A stretch of 64,000 nucleotides of DNA, from assembly GCF_023973825.1 (NCBI RefSeq), contig NC_090126.1, positions 1,936,001 through 2,000,000 of the forward strand, written 5' to 3'. This DNA comes from Plasmodium brasilianum. Lineage: Eukaryota; Apicomplexa; Aconoidasida; Haemosporida; Plasmodiidae. This document shows, piece after piece, positions 27,768 to 40,712 of this stretch. Below the pieces are notes generated by a model. That model made no database searches, was not told the DNA's origin, and was given only the letters and a program-made list of their open reading frames with translations. The position numbers were made by a program, and so were the translations under genes. Position 1 is the stretch's first letter. Each line of letters begins with the position of its first letter.

Positions 27768-27940
27768 AAATATCAATAAAATATCAATAAAATAGTAATA
27801 AAATAGTAATAAAATAGTAACAAAATAGTAACAAAATAGTAACAAAATAGTAACAAAATAGTAACAAAATAGTAACAAAATAGTAACAAAATAGTAACAA
27901 AATAGTAACAAGATAGTAATAAAATAATAAAAAAAAAATA
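27768..27940 (+). repeat. 11-bp array AAAATAGTAAC
   Basis: About 15 tandem copies of AAAATAGTAAC, flanked by AAAATATCAAT and AAAATAGTAAT variants. Confidence 0.9.
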
Positions 27941-30089
27941 AAATGTAATAATAAAAAATGCTACATTAAAAAGGGCAATTTTAAAAAAGCATGTCTTAAA
28001 ATAAATTGTTCTTTTTTTTCCTTTTGAAATGTAAAATGAATGTCGTTTTTTTTTTTTTTTTTTTTTTTTTTTGCAAAACATGCTTATAACCTGTATGTAT
28101 ATATATATATATATATATACATATACAAGCGAACAAGAGAAGCCCTTACATTATTATATATATAGCACTATAACTTATTTACTCTTCTATAACGTGTGAT
28201 ACATATATATATATATAAGTCCTAAACAAATTGCTGATTAACGTTACGGTATGCTAATTTATTTTAATTTTACTCTTTTTATGGTTGTCTTAAATATTTT
28301 ATAATTGCGTATTATTCCTACAATTTTTTTTTTTTTTTTTCCTTTTTTTTCTTTCGTTTTTCTTTCTTTTTTTTTTCCCCCCCCCAAATTTTTCCCTTTC
28401 CTTTTTTTCTATTAAACAACTCTGTGTGCTTAATTGGTTAAAAACGAAAAAGCAAAAATTCGGATTTTCACTGAATATTCCTAAACACCCAATTATTTAT
28501 TTATTCGCTTATACGGCAAGAATATGTTTTTTGTAAGAAAAAAAAGCTTATGCACATATTTAGCAAAAAACGAAAAAAGATTATACACACATAGATATAT
28601 ATATATATATATATGTATATATATGTATGTATATATATATGTACATATATGTATGTATATATATATGTACATATATTTACTTATATGTATAAGTATATAT
28701 TATATTTATATATATATGTATATATTATACAAGTATACATATATACAAAAATACACACATAATTTATAAATATACACTAACTACACTACACAAAATATAT
28801 AACCATCAAATTATTGAAACAAACAAAACATAAAATCAACAAAAGTAACTCTTAAAAAGCTTCAAATTAAAAAATAATAAATATTTTCTTGTTCTTCAAT
28901 TTTATTTTATTTTTTTTTTATTTTTTTTTTTTTTTATATGGAGATAATGTATATATTCTACCCTCTTCGAAATTTTTCTTTTCTTTTTTTTTTTTCTTTC
29001 TCACTGCAATTTTTGTATTAAACGTGATTCTAAATATGGAAGCAAAACAATTTCTGGTTATGAAGGGAAGGGTCCTTGCTTTGGCTTAGAAAACGAGTAA
29101 ATGTACATAAGTATAAATACATACAAAAGCATATATACATTCATACATATGTACGCATATCAGACTAACTAGTCATACTTTGTCAATATTTTCAAAAAAA
29201 TCGTTTCAGCTTAAACTATGTTGTGTAATTCAATATTTGTAATGTTTGCTATTCTTAATGTACTTATATAGTACAGTCATAATTACATATAAGCAATAAG
29301 CTTATGAATGAGTAGTAATATTCTACGCCTATAAAAGAAGGAGAAAAAAAAAATACAATAAAATAATAAAAATAAGGAGAGAACAATGAGCAAACGGTAA
29401 AATAGCAATATTGCATATTGAGTTTTCCCACTCCTACCCCCAAAATACAAAATTTTTAATAACAAAATTTAAAAAAAAATATATATATATTATAACACAA
29501 GGAATATATAAATATTAATAAACATCCGCATTTGCATTACACACTTATGTGTACTTTAGGAGGAGTATATGTTCTGATAATCACTTAGATATAAGTAATA
29601 AAATATACGTTTACATAACATACTACATATAAGCGTATAAATTATATATACATATATATATATATAAATATATATGCGTAATAAATTATATATATACACA
29701 TAACATATTATTTATGTACATGTTATATATATATATATATATATATATGTAATAATGACAAAACCTACTTTATTGTTCGCTAGGAAAGGTTCTCCCATTC
29801 ATATCATAAGAAGGAAAAGAAAATAAAAATATGGCTTCTGCTTGTTATTTTTGTAGCCTCAAAAACTGTATTTAACTTAATTTTTTCCTATACATACATA
29901 TACGTATATATATATATATATATATATTTACATATGTTATATATGCGAAGGACTGGTCTTAAATTCTTATATTAATTACAAAATCGTTTAAATTTAAATA
30001 TTACTATATTCATTAATACACAAAAAAAAAAAAAAAAATTAAATAAAAATTGTTTTAAGCTAAAATGTAAAAAAAAATAATAACATAAA

Positions 30090-30305
30090 TACATAAATAA
30101 ATAATTAAACAGATAAATGAATGAATAAATGAACAAATAATTAAACAGATAAATGAATGAATAAATGAATAAATAATTAAACAGTTAAATGAATGAATAA
30201 ATAATTAAACAGATAAATGAATGAATAAATGTATAAATGTATAAATGCATAAATGTATAAATGTATAAATGTATAAATGAATAAACAATTAAATAAATAA
30301 ATGAT
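30090..30305 (+). repeat. AAATAAATGAATGAATAAAT tetramer-based array
   Basis: Repeated blocks of ATAAATGAATGAATAAATGA plus AATAATTAAACAG, followed by AAATGTAT octamers. Confidence 0.85.
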
Positions 30306-32499
30306 TGGTTAAACGAAATATAGTGCTTGTATGTTAAAGATGACGAAGCTTGAAAAATAAAAGCATGGAAAAACGCTATTCCATTTAAAAAAAAAAAAAA
30401 AGAAATCTTCTCTTTTATTATAAAAATGCAAAGGTGAAACGGTATATATATAATATATATATATATATATGTATATATTTATTTTTATACTGTTATGTAT
30501 ACGAGTTCGATCTGTAAGGAATTACATCAGCAGTTTTGCATATATATAAAAAAAACTACTATTAAGTAATATATATTATATAAAAATATGTATAAATATA
30601 TATGCATTAGTATAATCTAAGTCCTAGCAAAAGTGCCTTTAATTTAACAAAGAGATTACATTTGCAATTTCGTTGAAGTTTTTTTTTTTTTTTTAATAAC
30701 AATTTTGAAATAAAATTAAAAAAATACAAAAAAAGAAAAAAGGAGACATGCGAAATTTAACGTTATTAATAAATTGATTTTAGCAAAAAGCTTCCCCTAT
30801 TTTATTTTTTTTAAAGGCTTTTTTTTATATTATATTTAAAAGAAAGTTTACTGTGAAAAATGAACATATTATGACCTGTTCAGGCAAAAGAAATAAAAAA
30901 GATAAAAAAAAAGAACAAATTTGAACAAAATGGGAACAATAAATTAAATACATGATATATATACATGAATATGTACATGTGTTTAATTTTTATTCGTTTA
31001 CCATTTAATAAAAGAAATATGCACGAAGGAAGAAAAAAAGAACAGTACTTGAACATTTCACAGAAAAGAAATAATTTTTATCCATAAGCTAATTATGCGT
31101 ACATCATATATTATACACGTATGTGCAATATTTGTGAGGGAATTATTGTTCAATAAAAATGAAAATATTGGTTTTTTTCATTCGCGTATTAAAGGAAAGA
31201 AGTTTATTAACAATAAAATAATTTTGGGACATTTTCTGTCTAGTTTGTTTTATATTTTTCCAAGTATATCATGTATATTGTTAAAAAATGTTTTCACATT
31301 CCGCAATATATTTCTTGTTACCCACTTTTAAGTAGAACCTATTTTCGTTCCTGCGTCTATGGCTTATGTGAACACGTGAAAAATTGTGCGATGGGCGTAC
31401 ATATACATATATATATATGTTAATGTTAGTATATAATATGTACATTTATATAGGTATTTATTACTTACCAATAATTGTAATGTAAGGAAGCCCACCTTTC
31501 GTATGTTCGCCATAAGGATGCAGCTCCTTTTTAGCTAACAGTTTATAAGGCATTATAAATATTTCTTAACATGAAAAAGGTTAGAAAAAATAATTAATAT
31601 ATTTCACTAATGGTTACTCTAAATTACAATATAAAACGTTGGTATAGCAATTGAACGAATTGAAGTATACGTCAGAGGAATAGTTCTAATAAATATTTTA
31701 TTATTTTTTTTTTTTTTTGATTTGTGTGTGCCAAGGTCGGAAAAAGCATACATGTATAGCACATGTTTAATGTAATTCTGTTCTGTGCTTTCTTTCAATC
31801 TACGTTTTTAATAGAAAATAAATAAACGAATAAATAAACGTGCAAGTTGTAAATAACAAACTGTGAAATGTGAATATAAAATTTACACACATTCCCACAT
31901 CGCTTTTAACTCGTGCAATTATCAACTACAAATATTCTTCCATAAAAGAAGCATTATAAGAGTAAAGTTACCTTTTGAAGAAAAAAATAAAACAAAATGA
32001 ATATATTTCTTTTCTTATAATGCGAATTAAATCGCACCGGTAAGTTTCTGTATTAACGAAACATAAAATAATGAACTTTTCATATATTTTTTACATGATC
32101 TGTACATGTAAAATAATAAGCGTTCATAATTTTGGTATTTTTCCAAAAAAAAAAAAAAAAAAAAATTAAGAAATTTATTAAGGGACTTGTGAGCCACAAA
32201 ATATTAATATTAAGTGTACATTCACACAATGTTAATGCATATATGTTTTAATTTTAACCTTTTTCGAAGATTCTTGTTATAATTTCATTCTTGCCATTAC
32301 TTTTCTCTTAATTTTTCCCATTATTTATCCTGTTATTTTTAGCTTTTGCTTTTTATTTTTTTCTCTTTTTTTCGTTTTTTGAATTAGAGTCGGAAATACT
32401 GCATTTGTTTTAAGCGCAGATTTACGTCATATCCTTGCGGGCATATATAAGGACATAATTCTTAAAAATATTTAATTAATTAAAAAAAAAAAAAAAAAA

Positions 32500-35284
32500 A
32501 TGGATACAGCGGTAAAAGCTTTTGCTGAATTATGTTCTTGCACATTTCGTTCTTTATGTACATGGATATGTGTATACGACAGTTATGTGATACCACATGT
32601 GTAGCTTCTTTTCTTTTAAAACGCATAAATGCAAACGTAGTGAGAGAGTGTTACGAATTTCCTGTTCAAAATTTTTGCAATTTTTGCAATTTTTGCAATT
32701 TTTAGAAAATTCATTTGGAAATAAATGCAGGGAAATGTATTTATGATGGAAATACTGTAAAGCCTGATAAAAGAAAGGGGAAGTTGGTCCTTTATAAAGT
32801 AAAAGAAAAAAAAAAAATACGAATTTGTAGAACACAGATTTGTGGAATGTTGTGTAAACTATTGACGTGTAAAATGTTGATTTGTTATATACCGATTTAT
32901 AAAAAGTATAGTGCTCATTTCTATATGCATAGTGAAATGTTTTATTACAAATCTACTCTGTTTTGTGTATACTTATATATATATCATTAAATGCATGTCC
33001 TATACACACACACACATGTAACTCTGGGGCATTCCAAAATTGAAAATATAGATATGTGATAATCTTTACAATTTCCAGTGGATTAACAGAGAAAATAATA
33101 AAGTGGAGGTAAAAAAGGGGAAAAAGAAAAAAAAAAAAAAAAAAAAAAAATATTTGGTATAGATAATTTTACATGAACAGTCTGAATAACATTTTTATTA
33201 AATAAAGATTTTGTACCTTTATTTCATGTGTCTAATTGTACATAGGATAATTTGATATTAACAAAAAGTATATCGTTAGAGAAAGTAGAACAGTGCAAAA
33301 CAGGGAGGGTATATATACTTAGAAACAAATTAAGAGGTTAGCGAAACAATATAACAATTTTAATGCGTATGCAAAAAAAAAAAAAAAAAAAACTTAACTA
33401 CTTTTATGTGCAAAAGGGAATGCTTTTTTTTCACTACATATTCATCCTGTTTATTTTGTTCATTGTGTTCATCCCGTTTCCCACAAAAAAAAAAAAAAAA
33501 AAAAAAAGGAAAATTATCAATTTTCCTACAGTTTGGTTATCCCTCTAATTTTGTGGGTTAATCATGTATACATGATGTATCCACTGCTTAAGTATGTACA
33601 TGACCATTATTTTTTTTTTCTTTTTGTTTGTTTTAATCAATCTTCCTGTTCATCATATTCCATAGGGGAGATCTCTTTTTACTGGATGCAAGATTACGAC
33701 GACTCTAAGGATGAAGTAATTTGACATTTTTTTTTATTTACTGTCCATAATTTTACATTAAAAAAAAAAAAAAAAAAAAAAATACATTTTACTTTTAGGC
33801 ATTTGTGAAGAAGTTTAACTCTATTATAGCAAACGATTTGGCAAAGGGTACGAAACGTTATTGTTAATTTGTTTTACGAAGTGTTGTATGTTAAAAAATG
33901 TACATAAAAATTAAGCATTTACATGTATATGTATATTATATATATATGTATATTATATGTATATTATATATATATGTATATGTATATTATATATATATGT
34001 ATATGTATATGTATATTATATATATATGTATATGCTATTTTTTTTTTTTTTTTTTGCGTTAAATTTTCTTGCATATACTTAATTAGACGTTGGAAATAAA
34101 AGAAGGTATAACTCAAGTGATTATGCATCTGAACTGACAGACTTAATATTTTCTCAAAATAGAAATATACAGAATGTAGACTCAAAAAAAGGTGAAGAAC
34201 AGGAAAAGACAATAATATGTGCATATGTCGAATTACATTTTTTCCATTTTAAACATAGGTAACATTTTTATGATTGTTTATTTTTATGAATAACGTAGAG
34301 AGAAATTTCTTTTTTTTTTTTTTTTTTTAATTATCACAGCAGTTTCTTTCAAGGATTTATTTGTAAGTGAGTATTTTTCCAAGTTGCTGGAAATACCCGA
34401 GGCCTTCGAAGAATTAAAGAAGTTAGTAATATATTGAAGGAATCCCATTTGTATGCACACGATAATATGCAGCATTGTTCCGTTTACCCTATATTGAAAT
34501 AGCGCTTTGTTATTTTGTCATATATTTTGTCATATATTCTGTCATATATTTATTTGTCTGTTTATTTATTTGTCATTTATTTATTTGTCTGTTAATTTAT
34601 TTGTCTGTTTATTTATTTGTCCGTTTATTTATTTATTTTTTTTTTTTTTTGGAAAAAACTTGTATACCATGTACAGGCACATGCCGGAAGGATACCAAAA
34701 CAAGTACGACATTGTAGACTTGATAAATAGTAGGGCATTAACCCCAAACTTGAGGTCCCTTGATATGTCCTTACCATCTCATCTGAACTTTATTTTGATA
34801 TCGTTAAGTAAGTACATTATTTCGTAGCTACGCTTGTGTTCCCAAGCGAATGCATTTGTCCAAACACACTCATGTGTACATTTAATATTCTTAACCTTTT
34901 CCCTTCCTGCATGCTCAGATTTACCCCCGCACGAAGGCCAAATAAATGATCGTAAGCTATCTTGCTAATTAATAAAATATATTCAAAAAAGTTTTATTAT
35001 TCTTTTATGCTGATTTTTTTTTTCTTTTTTTGTGTATTGATCACTTTTTGTGTTGATCATTTTTTGTGTTGATCATTTTTTGTGTTGAGCATTTTTTGTG
35101 TTGATCATTTTTTGTGTTGAGCATTTTGTGTATTGAGCATTTTTTGTATTCATCATTTTTTTATATTTATTATTTTTCTCATTTTTTTTTTTTTTCTTTT
35201 TGTTAATATTTGTACATTTTTGTAGCTATGGAATATATAGTTGAGTGTTTAGAAAATAAATACAAGAATGAAGAAAATAATTAG
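32500..35284 (+). CDS. RPN13: 26S proteasome ubiquitin receptor RPN13
   Basis: This proteasome-bound ubiquitin receptor recruits and activates the deubiquitinase UCH37/UCHL5 (family knowledge). It must be assembled from small exons: 32500-32511, 32706-32798, 33079-33108, 33246-33336, 33666-33715, 33799-33847, 34087-34191, 34340-34421, 34677-34807, 34919-34951 and 35226-35284. A possible 21-base exon lies at 32831-32851. All have GT-AG ends and the phases match, giving 244 residues (251 with the micro-exon). The Pru domain is clear: INAGKCIYDGNTVKPDKRKG, then VEQCKTGRVYILRNKLRG running into EISFYWMQD, collinear with human ADRM1 over that block. The second half, KLLEIPEAFEELKKHMPEGY through MEYIVECLENKY, resembles the DEUBAD domain. 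No frame in the window shows it whole. Confidence 0.88.
32831..32851 (+). other. RPN13: Candidate 21-base micro-exon of RPN13
   Basis: The preceding exon ends LVLYK and the next begins WINREN, while human RPN13 has about ten residues between the equivalent points. A phase-0 segment flanked by TTGTAG and GTGTAAAC encodes NTDLWNV, which fits the missing beta strand. The acceptor is weak (an A-rich stretch precedes it), so this is a suggestion. Confidence 0.45.
35033..35150 (+). repeat. TGTTGATCATTTTTTG array in the last RPN13 intron
   Basis: About seven copies of a 16- to 18-bp unit TTGATCATTTTTTGTG lie between the exons ending 34951 and starting 35226. Confidence 0.85.
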
Positions 35285-35629
35285 CTTGCATACGTATGTG
35301 CATTTTTATGTACATACGACCAATGTCCACTTGTACATAAAAAGTGTTAACATATGCGCATGCTTGTACATTTCAAAAATTCAAAATTAAAAACAAAATA
35401 TCAGAATTTTTACAAGTCTTAAAGGAAAAATGAAAAAGTGAAAAACGAAATGATGAAAAAGGAAAATGAAAAAAGAAATGAAAGAAAAAAAAATTAAGTA
35501 AAATTATTTAGGGATACTTATCATCATACATGATAGAAGGTGGTTTTTAAAAAAATCTAAAAAGGCAAATATATGTATTCTTAGAAATTAAGATGTACAT
35601 ATATATACATAATACGCATATATATAATA
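35285..35629. other. Short convergent spacer between RPN13 and the DnaJ gene
   Basis: Only 345 bases separate the two stop codons. The spacer is AT-rich with A-rich stretches around 35420-35500. The 3' UTRs very probably overlap. Confidence 0.7.
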
Positions 35630-37522
35630 TCATTTGGATAATAAATGAGAAACGAGACCAATAAAGTATAGAAGGGAAGAGAATATAATGCCCTTAGTTG
35701 CGTTCCCCTCTTCGAAATCTTTCTACAAGGATTGAAAAAGGAAGCACATATATATATATATACATATATATGTTTGTGTATATGTACATATATATGTTTG
35801 TGTATATATACATATATATGTTTGTATATATATACATATATGTATGTGTATGTATAAACATATACGTATGTGTATGTATAAACATATATGTATGTGTATG
35901 TATAAACATATATGTATGTGTATGTATATATATTTGCATATGCATACACTGCGCAAGCTATAGCCTGTTAACGGTTCAGCGGACGACGTATCACACGAAT
36001 AAGCACTAAAAACATGATCATGAGCAAATTTTCTTTTTCTTAAAACAATTTTTAAATATATATTCATATATACATATGTATAAGCGTATGAACTTATATA
36101 TTCTTACATCTGCGGTATTTTTTTCAAGAACAGTAGTTGTATACCACCTTGACCAATCGAAACGACGACACAATTCTTTTTTCGGTACCTTCAATTCAAC
36201 ATCTTCTGTACTAGTCTCAACAACATTGTATAGTAATTTATAAAACAAATCATTTTTATCGCAATTCTTATCGTACATCTGCTCATCATCCAACTCATGG
36301 ATATTTGTTATGTGGCTGTACGCGTCTTCCTCCCTCCACGAGTAGTTATTTGCGATTTTTACCTTTCCTGTGCATAAAAAAAATAAAAAATAGCGGTATA
36401 TAGATTAGTTCACACGTGGTGAGTATCTCTCCTTCATGCACGCATGCAAGGAGTTTATGCGTGCGTATGTATGTGTGTGTATGTGTGTGTGTGTATGTGT
36501 GTGTGTGTATGTGTGTATATGTATGTATGTGTGTGTATGTGTGCGTATGTATGTATGTGTGTGTATGTATGTATGTGTGTGTATGTGTGCGTATGTATGT
36601 ATGTGTGTGTATGTATGTGTATGTATGTGTGTATATGTATGCATATGTATGTATGTATGTGTATGTATGTGTATGTATGCATATGTATGCGCATAAATGT
36701 TGGCACGCGCAGTGAGTGCAAAACCTTACCATCAACTAGGCGAGCACAGAAGAGGACAGCGTCATCGAAGTTCTTAATGCACTTGATGTTGTTTTCAAAA
36801 ACGTACTCACAGAATGTGGACACATACAATTCAGTATCTTCATCAATAAAATAAACATCTATTAGTAGTATTGCATTCATAACTAAGGGTACAAGGACTT
36901 TAAGAGAATGTATTCTTTCAAAAGGAGTGTAATGAGAAAAAATGGGAAGGAATGAAAGAAAATTCGTGCTTTCTGGACTAAACCTATATATTAATTCCAT
37001 ACAGAAATTTAGACCAATATATAGACAAATTAATATTCTATATTTCTCATTATCTTTTCCATATGTATATAAGAAACCAAATATAAATGAAATAGCAAAT
37101 TGAAAAATAGCTATAATAATAATTTCTATATAAAAAAAATTTGTAATTTCGCTACCACCAAAATCACCAAATCTATCATACAAATATTTTTTTTTTTCAT
37201 TTGATAATATTTCATATGCTTCTCTAATTTTATTAAAACGTTCAAATGCATCTTGGCTTTTATTTTTATCAGGATGATATATTCTAGATAGTTTTCTAAA
37301 AGATTGTTGTATATCTGTTCTTGAAGCATTTGCATTTAAAGTTAGAATTTCATAGAGATTTTGATTTGGTTTCCTTAATTCATATAAACCTACACAAAAT
37401 AGTATTAGCAATGCTATATATACTCCATATTCCCTCTTTCCTTTATTCCACGATCTGTTTGGGCTTATTAGCCACTTGGTAAGTGGCGCGATGATAATCA
37501 TGTGCACTATTATCTCCTCCAT
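35630..37522 (-). CDS. Multi-pass membrane DnaJ (J-domain) protein
   Basis: Three exons: 36730-37522, 36108-36367 and 35630-35722, with phases 1 then 0 and GT-AG junctions, giving 381 residues. An N-terminal hydrophobic segment ([18 protein letters not shown]) precedes a J domain with the HPD motif in [20 protein letters not shown]. Three more hydrophobic segments follow: [38 protein letters not shown] and [18 protein letters not shown]. The third exon encodes [20 protein letters not shown] and GLVSHLLSK, adding a C-terminal membrane helix. The J domain would stimulate an Hsp70, and the topology suggests the ER membrane with an ERj/DNAJC25-like arrangement. There is no G/F region or zinc finger, so it is type III. 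Both introns are filled with TGTA or TATG microsatellites. Confidence 0.85.
35745..35940 (+). repeat. TATATGTTTGTGTATAT array in the second DnaJ intron
   Basis: Tandem units of about 24 bp of the type ACATATATATGTTTGTGTAT fill the intron between exons 3 and 2. Confidence 0.85.
36462..36700 (+). repeat. (TGTA)n/(TG)n microsatellite in the first DnaJ intron
   Basis: A compound GTATGTGTGTGTATGT repeat occupies most of the intron at 36368-36729. Both strands read open through it, which extends the exon-1 frame falsely. Confidence 0.9.
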
Positions 37523-37564
37523 TTGGTTTTCTGCTATCCTTTATAATGAATGTTTACTTCCTCT

Positions 37565-37775
37565 TTTCGGCTCACTTTGTACTCACTTTGCACTCACTTT
37601 GTACTCGCTTTGCACTAACTTTGTACTCGCTTTGCACTAACTTTGTACTCGCTTTGCACTCACTTTGTACTCGCTTTGCACTCACTTTGCACTCACTTTG
37701 TACTCGCTTTGCACTCACTTTGTACTCACTTTGCAATCACTTTGCAATCACCTTGTACTCACTCTGAACTCTCCT
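37565..37775 (+). repeat. 11-bp array CTCACTTTGTA/CTCGCTTTGCA
   Basis: About 19 copies of an 11-bp unit in two alternating variants lie within 45-250 bases upstream of the DnaJ start codon, in its promoter or 5' UTR. Confidence 0.9.
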
Positions 37776-38486
37776 TTGTGCTCACTTATGGACTCACCTT
37801 TTACTCTCTTATGGACTCTCTTTTGTACTCTTTTTTGCTTCTTTATTTCCTCTTTATTTCCTCTTTATTACCCCTTTATTGCCTCCTTATTATCTCCCTA
37901 TTACCTTTTTTCCTTTGCCCTTTCTTATTTTTTTTTTTTTTTTTTCTTCGTATATTGTTTAATTACTGGACACTTAAAAAATTATATTTCAAAAAAAAAA
38001 AAAATAAAATAATAATAAATTGCTGTAACGAAAAAAGCCGCTTAAATCTGAATAAGCACAACTATACCAAATGTGTGTGCGTAACTAGGTAAATAAAATT
38101 GGCATAATATAACGAAGCTAAATTCGCTAAATTTTTGCCAATATGCATACACATACACACAACAAAATATAACATAACTTACAGCTTACAAATTAAACAC
38201 ACCACACACACACACACACACACGCATACACACGCATACACACATGCAAATACAAAAACAAATGCAATGGTATATGCGTAAAACTTCTTCAAGAACTGCA
38301 ATTTATTATGTTAAATGACTCTCTACATTTTCGATCATTTTACACAATTTGTGTGTGTACATATGATATAGGGAACATAAAATAATAGTCCATGTGTACA
38401 TGGAACATCTAAGTAGCTCCTGTGCCAGTTATACTACTATACAACACACGTACTAACTAGCTGCATGCATACATATGTGCAAACAT

Positions 38487-38580
38487 ATGTTCATACGTGT
38501 AAACACACACTCATATGTGTAAACACACACTCATACGTGTAAACATACGCTCATACGTGTAAACAAATGCTCACACGCTC
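38487..38580 (+). repeat. TCATACGTGTAAACACA array
   Basis: Five to six copies of a 19-bp unit (TCATACGTGTAAACACACA with variants). Confidence 0.8.
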
Positions 38581-39756
38581 AAGTGTTCATGCACACGTCG
38601 AAACAAATGTTAATGCCTATGTACATTCACGTACGCATGTGCCATCGAAAGGTTCATTCAAAATTCGAACAAAAAAAAAAAAAAAAAAAAAAAAACACAT
38701 AAAATGGAACATGAACAGGTAAGGAAAATAACAATAATTAATTTAAAAAAAAAGAGCACCAAATTTAGCCTAAAATAGGAGCGCCAAATTTACAATTTGC
38801 AAAATAAACAAATATTATAAAAATTCAAAATTTAATTTTTCTTATGTACTATTAAAATCTTTAATTCATCTAAAATTTAAAAAAAAATGTATACATATAC
38901 ATATACATATACATATATATATATATATACATGTACATATATAAAACTTTTACTTTATTTATGGAAAACTTTTTCAATGGTACTATGTCATTTTGCAATC
39001 TTACAAAAACCTATAAAAAAAAACGAACATTACCCAAGTATTAACTCCATAAACACCAAACGATTATTCTTAGGGGAATATCAATATAAAAAAAAAAAAA
39101 AAAGTTAAAAAAAAAGTTAAAAAAAAAGTTAAAAAAAGTCGTTAAAAATAAGTCGTTAAAAATAAGTCGTTAAAAAAAGTCGTTAAAAAAAAGTTATATA
39201 AAATAAGCAAAATGTTTGTATACTTGCAAAATCATTTTCCTCTTCCCAAAATGGGGGCAAAATGGAATAAAACGCAAAACTGAATTGAATTAATTGGATA
39301 TATGTACGTATATATATATATATATAAATATTTTGTACGTATATATATATATATATATTTTGTACGTATGTATATATATATATATATATATTTTGTACGT
39401 ATATATATACTCACATACGTATATGTACATTCGCTTGTATACATATATATATATACATATATATGTATATGTGTATGTGTATACTTATGTACAATTCTTA
39501 AAAAAAAATTTACGCGAAAGACTGATCAAATAAAAAACAATAATGTACAATGAAACATAGCAAGCTGACGAGAAAATAAATGCAAAAAGGAATTAACAAA
39601 AGTAAAAAGAAAAAAAATTCCGTTTCGCCTTATTCTTAAGAGATAATTCACTTTTATTGTTTTCATATAAACGAAATTAAAATTAAAATTTTTTCTAAGT
39701 GCAACCTTTATTCGCTTATGCATATATACATACACACATACATACGTACTAGTGTA

Positions 39757-39800
<44 letters not shown>

Positions 39801-39902
39801 GGTGAATGTACGTACATATATATATGCACATGTACATATATTTATGTGCTACTTATGACAATTTTGCATTTTTTTCAAAATCACGTTAATTAAAAGATTT
39901 TT

Positions 39903-39992
39903 TGTGCTCCTTTATTTTGTTCCTCTATTTTGTTCCTCTATTTTGCTGCTCTATTTTGCTGCTCTATTTTGCTGCTCTATTTTGCTGCTCTG
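39903..39992 (+). repeat. 13-bp array TGCTGCTCTATTT
   Basis: About seven copies of the 13-bp unit CTCTATTTTGCTG, the first ones as CTCTATTTTGTTC. Confidence 0.88.
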
Positions 39993-40435
39993 TTTTTTCG
40001 AAATAAAAAAACAAAAATACAGTCACATGGGCATCCACATATATGTACCCATAGAACATATGTTTATGCAGAATTTATACAATTTTTAAAAAAAGCGCTA
40101 AACGGCATGTGTAAAAATTTTAATGAAATCTAATAAAGAGAATAGGGAAAAAACCAAAAAAGCAGTTAAAAGTTGAATTACTGAAAGGTATTATAAAATT
40201 ATGTATTTACTGAAAAGGGGTGAAATGTTAAGGTAAAATATATGAATTGGGAACAGCCATGTTATTTATCTGAATGGACAGTACTCAAAAACAGATTTCG
40301 ATACAACAAATCACGTGAGTAAAATGCATACGAAAATGAGGGAAAATGAATATTTAAAAGATATGACAATTTTGTAAAATATTGTTTCATATAATATGCA
40401 CCTAAATAATTTGGAAAGTTACTTTGTTTGTTTTA

Positions 40436-40712
40436 TAATACAAATTGTGGATGCTCATGTAAGGGAATCACTTCTGTGTACACTAGGGCACACCCGTTCA
40501 GCTTTATCACCATCAAATGGATACGTGTAATCATATGCACGTTCAGACGTGCGAATGTGCAAACGTACCCCCCTAGAAACATATCCTCATATGTACATCC
40601 ACCTTCTTGCACACCATTTGGGAACCACGCGCATCTGCGTGATAGTAACTTAACTGAAGTTTCGTTCCTCCGCAGAAGAAAAGAATCGTATGAACGTAGT
40701 TGGTATAAATAA
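40436..40712. ncRNA. GC-rich island, candidate structured RNA (strand unknown)
   Basis: About 45% G+C by direct counting over 40441-40680, against roughly 20-25% in the flanks. It contains a perfect 6-bp stem with a 4-base loop (GCACGT-TCAG-ACGTGC, 40537-40552) and a 5-bp stem (CACGC-GCATCT-GCGTG, 40626-40641). Both strands are open for about 94 codons but neither translation is recognisable. It starts about 50 bases beyond the DPH1 stop codon, so it could be part of that 3' UTR, a separate non-coding RNA, or a remnant of a gene. No RNA family is assigned. Confidence 0.35.

Larger units (their letters stand above)
27246..32499. other. 5.3-kb divergent intergenic region
   Basis: This lies between the RBBP6-like gene and RPN13, which are transcribed away from each other, so it holds both promoters. 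Contents are three arrays listed separately, a C9 run at 28377-28385, TA microsatellites around 28590-28740 and 29640-29750, and many T and A runs. I see no convincing exon. Confidence 0.6.

Noticed and set aside
31095..31331. Plus-strand frame of 78 codons (MRTSYIIHVCAIF)
   Set aside because: Composition is less repetitive than other spurious frames, but there is no homology, and no compatible splice partner was found. It is left uncalled.
36455..36729. C-terminal His/Thr/Tyr-rich extension of the DnaJ frame
   Set aside because: It is read-through of the TGTA microsatellite intron. A GT donor at 36728-36729 and a phase-matched exon at 36108-36367 explain the region.
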